Shown here one piece after another: positions 1-5,054 of a DNA stretch of 5,805 bases (positions within the stretch are counted from its first letter, which is position 1; each line of letters begins with the position of its first letter). The notes under the pieces are model-generated. The model was not told the DNA's origin and searched no databases. It saw nothing but the letters and a program-made list of their open reading frames with translations. Position numbers and translations under genes: made by a program. The stretch comes from Hyphomicrobiaceae bacterium. GTDB lineage: Bacteria; Pseudomonadota; Alphaproteobacteria; Rhizobiales; HXMU1428-3. Location of the stretch: NCBI GenBank assembly GCA_028285025.1, contig JANQQH010000438.1:1-5805 (forward strand), given 5' to 3'.

Positions 1-785
1 AGCGTGATAATCAACAAATCAATGCGCGACTTGCGGCCAAATTCAACAAGCTCATCATAATTTCCCAGTTTCGGGTAACCTTCGATTTCATCCGGAACCC
101 GCTCATCACCACGTTCATCAAAAATGCCGCAAATACGTATGTCGCTATTCTCAGCCTGTTCAAGTGCCCGAATAACAGCGATCCCTGGTTCCCCGCCGCC
201 GACAACAACCGCCCGTCGATAGATCCGCCCCTCTTGGCACCACTGATGTAAGGTGGCAGCAAAAGCAAAGCGAAACATCAAAATAAATAAAAGGCTAAAA
301 AAATACCAAGCCCCCATCCAAACTCTTGAAAAGGTCACGCCTAATTTTAGGAAAAACAATCCGGCAATAAAAACGGCAAAAACCAAAGTTAAAGCCAAAC
401 AAATTTTCGGCGTTTGGCGGATCGGTGTATTAAACGCCTGAATGCTGTAAACATTAGCAGATTGAAAAAAGAGCGCCATCAAAATACAAGCGCAGGAAAT
501 ACCAACCAAATATTCTGCAAACAATGACATGTCAGTGGTTGACACATAAGCAAAATAACCAGTCACCCCAATGATTGCTAAGGTAGCCAGTTCAAGCAGA
601 CGATAACATCCGCTTAAAACAATTGGAGAAATGAAACTGTTTTCATCAGTCTCGCTAACATGTTGTAACCAGCGCGGGCCATTTTTTTGATAAATGCTAT
701 TATCTTGTACTTGCGGAATATCCTGTCTTTTTGGGTCATCAGCTTGCTCACAAGCTTCAATTTTTCTTAATGATTGCTCTGACAT
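1..785 (-). CDS. Undecaprenyl-phosphate sugar (glucose/hexose) phosphotransferase, WcaJ/HfsE/ExoY type, N-terminal part (truncated at the left edge)
   Basis: The reading frame opens at ATG 785 and runs without a stop to the window edge (261 codons plus 2 bases). What is seen: a polar N-terminus of about 55 residues, four likely membrane helices (about 64-82, 92-112, 127-146 and 155-177), then a soluble Rossmann-like segment starting VVVGGGEPG (193-201) and continuing through GIFDERGDERVP. This order matches the N-terminal half of the polyisoprenyl-phosphate hexose-1-phosphate transferase family (membrane bundle plus CoA_binding_3-like domain). In that family the catalytic bacterial sugar transferase domain is C-terminal, so here it lies outside the window and cannot be checked. 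By family, it transfers a sugar 1-phosphate from a UDP-sugar to undecaprenyl phosphate at the inner membrane, the priming step of polysaccharide assembly. An AAGGG ribosome site lies 9 bases before the ATG. The 505-base gap to the upstream glycosyltransferase suggests its own promoter. The sugar specificity is unknown. Confidence 0.9.
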   Translation of the reverse strand, partial: MSEQSLRKIEACEQADDPKRQDIPQVQDNSIYQKNGPRWLQHVSETDENSFISPIVLSGCYRLLELATLAIIGVTGYFAYVSTTDMSLFAEYLVGISCACILMALFFQSANVYSIQAFNTPIRQTPKICLALTLVFAVFIAGLFFLKLGVTFSRVWMGAWYFFSLLFILMFRFAFAATLHQWCQEGRIYRRAVVVGGGEPGIAVIRALEQAENSDIRICGIFDERGDERVPDEIEGYPKLGNYDELVEFGRKSRIDLLIIT

Positions 786-794
786 AGTACACAA

Positions 795-800
795 CCCTTA
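795..800 (-). promoter_or_regulatory. Ribosome binding site of the sugar phosphotransferase
   Basis: On the minus strand TAAGGG ends 9 bases before the ATG at 785. It is the best Shine-Dalgarno match near this gene and supports that start. Confidence 0.6.
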
Positions 801-810
801 CACGCGTTAC

Positions 811-839
811 AAAATCTCAAATAGCCACAACACAGTCAA
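811..839 (-). promoter_or_regulatory. Candidate sigma-70-type promoter, proximal, for the sugar phosphotransferase
   Basis: On the minus strand TTGACT (839-834, 5 of 6 to TTGACA) is followed after 17 bases by GATTTT (816-811, only 3 of 6 to TATAAT). Transcription would start near 804, giving a leader of about 20 bases that still contains the AAGGG ribosome site. The weak -10 keeps confidence low. Confidence 0.25.
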
Positions 840-868
840 TAAAATGAATATCCAATAAAATGAATATC
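837..868. repeat. Perfect 16-bp tandem duplication
   Basis: CAATAAAATGAATATC occurs twice, head to tail, at 837-852 and 853-868 with no mismatch. The flanking bases do not extend the identity. It lies 52 bases upstream of the phosphotransferase start and overlaps the distal promoter candidate. Confidence 0.95.
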
Positions 869-875
869 GTTTCAA
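847..875 (-). promoter_or_regulatory. Candidate sigma-70-type promoter, distal, built across a tandem repeat
   Basis: On the minus strand TTGAAA (875-870, 5 of 6 to TTGACA) is followed by a spacer of exactly 17 bases and then GATATT (852-847, 4 of 6 to TATAAT). The spacer is one base plus one full copy of the adjacent 16-bp repeat, and the -10 is the first six bases of the second copy. It would drive the sugar phosphotransferase. This is a pattern match only; no start site is known. Confidence 0.3.
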
Positions 876-936
876 AACCCAGAAAGAGGCAACTCATAGC
901 CCCAAGCAAGGGTGCAACTTTGAGACCATCTTAGAA

Positions 937-949
937 GCATAAATTATGC
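937..949. repeat. 13-bp perfect palindrome
   Basis: GCATAA and TTATGC flank a single central A. A compact dyad of this size is a common shape for a dimeric repressor operator. It sits about 150 bases upstream of the phosphotransferase start, so a regulatory role is possible but unproven. Confidence 0.4.
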
Positions 950-1008
950 CTAACATAGACAAATAGTTCTATGAATGTATGAAACTATCCCTCCAAAGCA
1001 TGTTTTCC

Positions 1009-1078
1009 TCTAATTGGGCGTTTTTAGGGTAAATGACATATTAACAATTTAACAAAAAAACGAGATAACCCAATTAGA
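1009..1078. repeat. 10-bp perfect inverted repeat with a 50-base spacer
   Basis: TCTAATTGGG (1009-1018) is the exact reverse complement of CCCAATTAGA (1069-1078). The right arm is part of a longer element, AACCCAATTAGATAA (1067-1081), which recurs with one mismatch on the other strand at 3409-3423 ahead of the export lipoprotein gene. Paired sites about 60 bp apart would suit a regulator that binds two sites or loops DNA. That role is inference. Confidence 0.45.
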
Positions 1079-1162
1079 TAAATGTTTTTATTAATATTTT
1101 TTTTAACTTATGTCGAGAGAAATCAAAGCCTAAAAGATCTCTTCTAACGCTGTCCGTCTTAA

Positions 1163-1183
1163 TATGTTTGATTATGAAACATA
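1163..1183. repeat. 7-bp arm palindrome TATGTTT-N7-AAACATA
   Basis: Perfect arms at 1163-1169 and 1177-1183 flank GATTATG. It lies 107 bases or more past the end of the glycosyltransferase. The stem is AT-only except for one G:C pair, so it is a poor intrinsic terminator and is better considered a possible protein-binding dyad or a chance match in AT-rich DNA. Confidence 0.3.
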
Positions 1184-1290
1184 AAATTAAAAAAAATAAC
1201 CTCTACAATTCATTTTGGGATAAACTTTACGTTATTTAGATAAATAAGAACGAAAATATTTGCCTCAATCAACAAAAGCACAACCAGGCA

Positions 1291-2424
1291 TTACCGCTTT
1301 AAAATGGAGAGGTAAAAGTCTGTTATCTGCGACGCCATCATATCCACTGTGAATTTTTGCGCAATCATCTGCACAAGTTCGCCAGCCTTTGCTTGAAAGG
1401 AAGCAGGTTCGGTTAAAAAAGCGGCCATTTGCTGATTTAAAGCTTCAACATTATCTGCTCTAATCAATTGAATGGTTGTGCCAGCGGTTATTTCGCGAAT
1501 ACCACCAACATTGGTCGCAATAAGCGGAAGTTGCGCAGCCCCGGCTTCCAAAACAATATAAGGAAAACTTTCACTACGTGAGGGGATAACAATCGCGTTT
1601 CCAAGTTCAAACGCCTGACGCGCGGGCAGGCGCCCATAAAAGGTAACATTTTTTTCAAGATTTAAGTTTGTGCTGAGATCCTTAAATCTCTTCATATCAG
1701 GCCCATCACCAACAATAGCCAGGCGAACATGAGGCCAGCGCTTTGTAAGTCTGTATAAAGCTTCAAGTAACAGATCCACCCCCTTTAAGTGGCGCAACTC
1801 ACCTATAAATAAAAAATCAGCGGCCTCAGGTTTGGGGGAAGCTGGTATGAAATCTTCGTGGCGCAAACCATTATGGATAACCCGAACAGGGCAAAAACCA
1901 CCAGCCACAACTTGCTTATAAAGCTTGGCAGAATAAGCACTTTCAAAAATCAGCCCATTGGTTTTCTTGGCTAAATATTTTTCCAAACCCAAAAAAATAC
2001 GTCCAGACAAGCTGTTAGGAGAATAATGCAAGCTACCACCATGGGGGGTATAAAAACCAAAAGGGGGTTTTGATTTCCCAGAAAAGCTATGCGCGGCTAA
2101 TCGCGCATAAGCCCCCCCTTTTGCACCATGACCATGTAAAATTTGCACTTGTTTTTCATATGCAAACCTGGCAACAGCGCGATAGGCTGAAATATCATAA
2201 ACATGAAGAATACGCGACATTTTCACGCCGCGTACACCAAGTTGACAAGCTTGATGTAACCGCTCAATTTGCTGGGCTGCCTGTTCCCCAACATTGGAAT
2301 GATCATAGATCACCCCAACCTCATGACCAAGCTTAACCTGTTCCAAGGCCAAATCGACAACATGGCGAAACAAGCCACCAACAGGGGCGCGCAAACAATG
2401 AATGATACGCAAATTCCGGCTCAT
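1291..2424 (-). CDS. Glycosyltransferase family 4 (GT-B fold) of exopolysaccharide synthesis
   Basis: The product has 377 residues, the usual size for a single-domain GT4 enzyme. Seen in order: an N-terminal acceptor-side domain with the glycine-rich GGLFRHV loop (16-22), HGHGAKGG (97-104) and TPHGG (126-130); then the C-terminal nucleotide-sugar domain with FIGELRHLKG (206-215), VGDGP (238-242) and the GT4 signature ESFPYIVLE, whose two glutamates are E285 and E293 (E-x7-E). By family it is a retaining transferase that moves a sugar from a nucleotide donor to a lipid-linked glycan on the cytoplasmic face of the inner membrane. Donor and linkage cannot be read from sequence. There is no signal peptide. 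It lies 97 bases downstream of the export lipoprotein on the same strand and may be co-transcribed with it. ATG 2424 is the only sensible start: the frame is closed by TAA upstream and has no other ATG, GTG or TTG there. Its ribosome site is weak (GGTAGAG). Confidence 0.92.
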   Translation of the reverse strand: MSRNLRIIHCLRAPVGGLFRHVVDLALEQVKLGHEVGVIYDHSNVGEQAAQQIERLHQACQLGVRGVKMSRILHVYDISAYRAVARFAYEKQVQILHGHGAKGGAYARLAAHSFSGKSKPPFGFYTPHGGSLHYSPNSLSGRIFLGLEKYLAKKTNGLIFESAYSAKLYKQVVAGGFCPVRVIHNGLRHEDFIPASPKPEAADFLFIGELRHLKGVDLLLEALYRLTKRWPHVRLAIVGDGPDMKRFKDLSTNLNLEKNVTFYGRLPARQAFELGNAIVIPSRSESFPYIVLEAGAAQLPLIATNVGGIREITAGTTIQLIRADNVEALNQQMAAFLTEPASFQAKAGELVQMIAQKFTVDMMASQITDFYLSILKR

Positions 2425-2521
2425 AGCATCTACTCTACCACTGCTTATCCATACCTCTTGAATAGGAGTTTAAGCCTAATTGGTCTGGCAATTGAAAAAA
2501 AGGGGCGTTAAAAGATTTGTT
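2425..2521. other. Intergenic gap between export lipoprotein and glycosyltransferase
   Basis: The gap is 97 bases with no clear hairpin terminator and no strong promoter on the minus strand, so read-through from the lipoprotein gene is plausible. It contains CTAATTGG (2476-2483), resembling the core of the element shared by 1067-1081 and 3409-3423. On the minus strand an AAGAGG run (2459-2454) sits too close to a five-codon open frame (MDKQW) to be a convincing leader peptide. Confidence 0.4.
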
Positions 2522-3343
2522 TTAAAAGAAACGCTCGCGCACATAAACTGTATCGCCAGGAAATACGGGGAAGTTCTTTGACACCAGCAATGTATAGCGG
2601 CGTCCCTTATAAACCCGGCTAACACGAAATTTTTTCTCATCTGCTCGCGGGGTAAAGCCACCGCCAATGGCAGCAGCTGTTTCAGCCGTCATGCCAACCA
2701 CATAAGGAAATTGGCCAGCTGTTTGCACTTGGCCAAGCACAAAGAAAGGACGGTATGTCGCCACTTCAACAGACACTTTTGGATCACGCAAATATTTCTT
2801 GCGCAAAGCAGATTCAATGCGCCGGGCCACTTTTTGAGTAGACGCCCCGCGGGCGAAAACTTGCCCAATCAAAGGCACCGAAATGTGCCCACTATCATCA
2901 ACCCTGTAGGTTCTGGTTAGCGTTCTCTGGCTATAAACAATAACCCGTAACCGGTCACCTGTATCTAGAGAGTAACGCAACGGCCAATGGCCCGTACGGC
3001 GATAAACCTCAATAGGATTGTACTTATAAGAAGTGTCTTTAATTGAATCTTGTGTCGAATGTGTATAATTTGTTTGCCAAACACCATCAGAGCGATCGGA
3101 AACAGCATGCAAAACACGTGTGCGCCAAGATTGGGTCTCGGCAGAAGCAAATTTTTCGCTTAAACTCTGATGGAACCCGTTATCTTTTACCGAAACGGGT
3201 GAAGAGCTAAGATCAACCGGCCCAGGGATAACATCTTGATCGCCAATAAGTTCATATTCGTTTTTGAATGCACTATCACGATGGCTACATCCCACCATGC
3301 CAATCAAAATAGCGAACATAAGAAAATACTTTACAAAACTCAT
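2522..3343 (-). CDS. Polysaccharide export lipoprotein, Wza/GumB/HfsD family (OPX)
   Basis: From ATG 3343 the product has 273 residues. The N-terminus MSFVKYFLMFAILIGMVGC is a lipoprotein signal peptide: one lysine, a hydrophobic core, and a lipobox ending in C19. An ill-defined stretch of about 100 residues follows. The polysaccharide export domain is at roughly 120-195 (LDTGDRLRVIVYSQ, then SGHISVPLIGQV and the ARRIESALRKKY helix), and an SLBB-like domain runs from about 197 (TYRPFFVLGQVQTAGQFPY) to the C-terminal PGDTVYVRERFF. By family it forms or feeds the outer-membrane polysaccharide channel and works with the co-polymerase encoded divergently at 3557. It is shorter than Wza and ends after the SLBB region, like GumB- and HfsD-type proteins. 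The frame could also open at GTG 3358 (278 residues), but that start has no ribosome site and would put extra residues before the signal peptide; an AAGTGGG lies about 10 bases before ATG 3343. Confidence 0.93.
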   Translation of the reverse strand: MSFVKYFLMFAILIGMVGCSHRDSAFKNEYELIGDQDVIPGPVDLSSSPVSVKDNGFHQSLSEKFASAETQSWRTRVLHAVSDRSDGVWQTNYTHSTQDSIKDTSYKYNPIEVYRRTGHWPLRYSLDTGDRLRVIVYSQRTLTRTYRVDDSGHISVPLIGQVFARGASTQKVARRIESALRKKYLRDPKVSVEVATYRPFFVLGQVQTAGQFPYVVGMTAETAAAIGGGFTPRADEKKFRVSRVYKGRRYTLLVSKNFPVFPGDTVYVRERFF

Positions 3344-3350
3344 CACAAAT

Positions 3351-3388
3351 AAACCCACTTAAAACACAACGGTACATAAAACCCACTT
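3351..3388. repeat. Direct repeat AAACCCACTT, two copies 28 bp apart
   Basis: The 10-mer occurs at 3351-3360 and 3379-3388. On the minus strand it reads AAGTGGGTTT, and the copy nearer the gene overlaps the presumed ribosome site of the lipoprotein. It looks like a local duplication. Confidence 0.5.
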
Positions 3389-3427
3389 TAAGCAAACATC
3401 GTTAATAATTATCTAATTGTGTTTTAA
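3359..3427. repeat. 11-bp perfect inverted repeat with a 47-base spacer
   Basis: TTAAAACACAA (3359-3369) is the exact reverse complement of TTGTGTTTTAA (3417-3427). It lies 16 bases upstream of the lipoprotein ATG. It may act as two operator sites or as a stem in the leader RNA. Confidence 0.5.
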
Positions 3428-3428
3428 A

Positions 3429-3457
3429 ATTACTCAGCGTTAAAGATTTAATGGCAA
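3429..3457 (-). promoter_or_regulatory. Candidate sigma-70-type promoter for the lipoprotein-glycosyltransferase arm
   Basis: On the minus strand TTGCCA (5 of 6 to TTGACA) is followed after 17 bases by AGTAAT (4 of 6 to TATAAT). Transcription would start near 3422, leaving a leader of about 80 bases that carries one whole arm and part of the other arm of the 11-bp inverted repeat. Confidence 0.3.
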
Positions 3458-3458
3458 T

Positions 3459-3464
3459 TATAAT
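3459..3464 (+). promoter_or_regulatory. Candidate -10 element for the co-polymerase gene
   Basis: TATAAT is a perfect -10 hexamer, but the bases 17-18 upstream (AGCGTT / CAGCGT) are a poor -35. If used, the leader would be about 85 bases and include the 3485-3509 dyad and the TTAA-N7-TTAA site. Perfect matches also arise by chance in AT-rich DNA. Confidence 0.3.
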
Positions 3465-3484
3465 GTTGAATAGCAGTTGATTCG

Positions 3485-3509
3485 CACCTTTAAACAGGCG
3501 TTCAAGGTG
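3485..3509. repeat. Imperfect 25-bp dyad in the co-polymerase leader
   Basis: CACCTT (3485-3490) pairs with AAGGTG (3504-3509); after one mismatch AA/TT pairs extend inward. The central loop is ACAGGCG or slightly larger. It could form an RNA hairpin in the leader or be an operator. Confidence 0.35.
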
Positions 3510-3518
3510 ATTTAGGAT

Positions 3519-3533
3519 TTAAAAGTGATTTAA
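3519..3533. promoter_or_regulatory. CtrA-type binding site, TTAA-N7-TTAA
   Basis: TTAA (3519-3522), seven bases (AAGTGAT) and TTAA (3530-3533) match the full CtrA consensus known from Alphaproteobacteria. It is the only such match I found in the non-coding DNA of this window and ends 23 bases before the co-polymerase ATG. That position suits repression or roadblock of an upstream promoter better than classical activation. AT-rich DNA yields such matches by chance, so this is a candidate. Confidence 0.35.
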
Positions 3534-3544
3534 GACAAAGGGGC

Positions 3545-3549
3545 AAAGG
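3545..3549 (+). promoter_or_regulatory. Ribosome binding site of the co-polymerase gene
   Basis: AAAGG lies 7 bases before ATG 3557, and a second purine run AAAGGGG (3537-3543) lies just upstream. Together they support this start. Confidence 0.55.
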
Positions 3550-3556
3550 CAAAGCC

Positions 3557-4957
3557 ATGTCAGACGTGCATGAAATTAATATGGAAGGCATAATTTCCAC
3601 CCTGAAAAGCGCTTGGTGGAAAATTGCCCTTATCAGTTTAGTGTTGGCAAGCGGGGTCTTTTTTCTATTGCAGCAAATCACCCCTCGCTATGTTTCAGAA
3701 AGCCGGGTATTAATTGCACCGGTTGCCTCTTATCAAGACCCAGCAGCTGGGCGCAACACAGAGGGCTTGTTAAACATTGACCAAGCTTCAGTTTTAAGTC
3801 AAATCCAAGTTATTCAGTCCCGCGATATTCTTGCGCAAGTGATTGATGATTTTGGTCTTATGGAAGATCAAAAATTTCAAAAATATGTCGCTGGCTCAGT
3901 TAATTCAGGCCTTACCTCATTTTTGCCGGCCAGTTTTTCTCAAAGCTATGAGTCATATGACCCTACCACTAAAAGAGGGATCACGATTGATGTGTTGGCA
4001 AGCAATTTACAAGTTTTAAGCTTATCTCAGTCGCGGGTGCTCGGCCTGAGATATTATGGACCAGACCCAGTACGCACAGCTGGCATCGCCAATGGGATTG
4101 CCAATGCCTATATTAACTGGCAAAGGTCAGAAAAAGTGATTCAAAGCCAAGATGATAGCGTTCGCTTATCACATCTAATTAGCGATCTCAAAAAGGAAGT
4201 CGAAGCGTCAGAAGCAGCTGTTGCCAAATACAGGGCCCAAAAAGGCATTTTTAAAAGCTCCAGAAATGATGTGACATTAAACAGACAACAACTAACCGAG
4301 TTAAACAGCCGCATTATTGCCGCCAGGGAGCGCCGGGCTGAATCTGAAATTCGAGCCAAACTTATTCGTGAAATGTTAAACACAGAAGGCGAAGTCATCA
4401 ACGCACCTGAAAATATGCGGTCCCAGTTAATCCAACGTTTGTTTGAGCAAAAAACACGTGTCGAGCGAACAATTTCAGAATTAAGCGCCACTCTATTGCC
4501 ATCCCATCCTCGCATTAAACAATTGCGCTCTGAATTAAAAGGCATGAATCTACAAATTCGCAATGAAATGCAGCGGATTGTTCAAAGTGCAGAAAACGAT
4601 GCCAAAATTGCCAGAGCACGCGAAGACTCTCTTCAAAAAAGCCTGAATAATTTAAAAGACCAATCTGCTCAAACAGATGGAGATGAAATCCAATTGCGCG
4701 CCCTAGAACGTGAAGCGCGGACAAACCGAGATCTTTTAAACACGTATCTGGCTCGTTTTAGGGATGCTGAAGCGCGCAAAGACAGCGCCATAGCCCCAGC
4801 TTACGCAACCATTGTTTCCAAAGCGCACGTGCCCACAGCTCCCTATTTTCCAAAAATTATTCCCTTTACCCTATTAGCCTTTACTGCTTTTTTCCTGGTA
4901 GGTTTAGGGTTCATGATAATGCGTGCTGTTTTATCAGGAAGCAATCAAGCTTCATAA
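3557..4957 (+). CDS. Polysaccharide co-polymerase / chain-length determinant, Wzz/GumC/HfsA type, without kinase domain
   Basis: The product has 466 residues. A short cytoplasmic N-terminus (EINMEGIISTLKSAW) leads into membrane helix 1 at about 21-39. The Wzz domain follows (YVSESRVLIAPV, then the conserved LLNIDQASVLSQIQVIQSRDIL region at about 71-92). A long periplasmic segment is rich in charged heptads, with likely coiled coils at about 200-275 and 330-370, and contains LLPSHPRIKQLRSEL (313-327), a family landmark. A GNVR-like segment (about 380-425, REARTNRDLLNTYLARFR) and a proline-rich run (VPTAPYFPKIIP) precede membrane helix 2 at about 434-456. The protein stops 10 residues later. 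By family it sits in the inner membrane, controls polymer length and contacts the outer-membrane export lipoprotein encoded divergently. Many related proteins carry a cytoplasmic tyrosine kinase after helix 2; none is present here and none is encoded nearby within the window. A clear ribosome site supports the start. Confidence 0.93.
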   Translation: MSDVHEINMEGIISTLKSAWWKIALISLVLASGVFFLLQQITPRYVSESRVLIAPVASYQDPAAGRNTEGLLNIDQASVLSQIQVIQSRDILAQVIDDFGLMEDQKFQKYVAGSVNSGLTSFLPASFSQSYESYDPTTKRGITIDVLASNLQVLSLSQSRVLGLRYYGPDPVRTAGIANGIANAYINWQRSEKVIQSQDDSVRLSHLISDLKKEVEASEAAVAKYRAQKGIFKSSRNDVTLNRQQLTELNSRIIAARERRAESEIRAKLIREMLNTEGEVINAPENMRSQLIQRLFEQKTRVERTISELSATLLPSHPRIKQLRSELKGMNLQIRNEMQRIVQSAENDAKIARAREDSLQKSLNNLKDQSAQTDGDEIQLRALEREARTNRDLLNTYLARFRDAEARKDSAIAPAYATIVSKAHVPTAPYFPKIIPFTLLAFTAFFLVGLGFMIMRAVLSGSNQAS

Positions 4958-5050
4958 GGCTTTAAACAAGCAAACAAAATTTTATATATTTGATTATGAT
5001 ATTATAAACATTGTAATTGTAATATTTGGTAAGGTTACGTTCATTATACA
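4958..5050. other. AT-rich gap between co-polymerase and deacetylase
   Basis: The gap is 93 bases with no GC-rich hairpin plus T-run, so read-through from the co-polymerase gene is likely. No convincing promoter pair is visible. The right half carries one arm of the dyad that reaches into the deacetylase start codon. Confidence 0.45.
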
Positions 5051-5054
5051 ATGT
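5008..5054 (+). repeat. 8-bp perfect inverted repeat enclosing the deacetylase start codon
   Basis: ACATTGTA (5008-5015) is the exact reverse complement of TACAATGT (5047-5054), and the ATG at 5051-5053 lies inside the right arm. The 31-base loop carries the only purine-rich ribosome-site-like run, GGTAAGG (5028-5034). In RNA the stem would hide the start codon. A second ATTGTA at 5016-5021 could pair instead. Confidence 0.45.

Larger units (their letters stand above)
786..1290. other. Long AT-rich intergenic region between phosphotransferase and glycosyltransferase
   Basis: No convincing gene is present: open frames here are short and have neither a good ribosome site nor recognisable protein. 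It holds the 16-bp tandem repeat and promoter candidates near 811-875. It also holds several perfect short dyads: GCATAA-A-TTATGC (937-949), CATAGA/TCTATG (954-973), TCTAATTGGG/CCCAATTAGA (1009-1018 and 1069-1078) and TATGTTT/AAACATA (1163-1183). At the far end TGCCT/AGGCA (1261-1290) just after the glycosyltransferase stop is too weak to call a terminator. The region is unusually long for a same-strand gap in this cluster. It could be a regulatory region, or the remains of a decayed gene. Confidence 0.6.
3344..3556. promoter_or_regulatory. Divergent control region between the lipoprotein and co-polymerase genes
   Basis: About 213 bases separate the two divergent starts, so promoters for both arms should lie here. 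For the minus arm, TTGCCA (3457-3452) and AGTAAT (3434-3429) are spaced 17 bases. For the plus arm, a perfect TATAAT is at 3459-3464 but has no good -35. The region also holds an 11-bp inverted repeat (3359-3369 and 3417-3427), the direct repeat AAACCCACTT (3351-3360 and 3379-3388), an imperfect dyad (3485-3509), GTGATTTA twice (3507-3514 and 3525-3532), a GANTC site (3479-3483) and a TTAA-N7-TTAA site (3519-3533). This density of structure suggests a regulated divergent promoter. The individual assignments are inference. Confidence 0.6.

Noticed and set aside
253..441. Plus-strand open frame of 62 codons, lysine-rich
   Set aside because: It lies wholly antisense to the membrane and linker region of the phosphotransferase; the lysines come from poly-A codons opposite phenylalanine-rich helices.
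1041..1106. Other TTAA pairs in the long gap as CtrA sites
   Set aside because: Their spacings are 4 (1041/1049) and 8 (1091/1103) bases, not the required 7.
1261..1290. Possible terminator after the glycosyltransferase (TGCCT/AGGCA)
   Set aside because: The stem is only 5 bp with a 20-base loop and is not followed by a clean T-run on the minus strand.
2437..2454. Five-codon leader frame (MDKQW) before the glycosyltransferase
   Set aside because: The SD-like AAGAGG is only one or two bases from its ATG, and there is no attenuator structure after it.
3285..3377. Minus-strand 30-codon open frame starting at ATG 3377 and overlapping the lipoprotein signal peptide
   Set aside because: It is out of frame with a strong lipoprotein gene, and its SD-like AAGTGGG only duplicates the one before the real start. 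No independent support for translation.
4141..4563. Minus-strand open frame of 140 codons
   Set aside because: It is antisense to the coiled-coil part of the co-polymerase, shows no recognisable domain, and has a cysteine- and arginine-rich composition typical of a shadow frame.
4950..4982. Possible terminator after the co-polymerase (GCTT/AAGC, then AAAATTTT)
   Set aside because: The stem is 4 bp and starts inside the coding end; it is not a credible intrinsic terminator.
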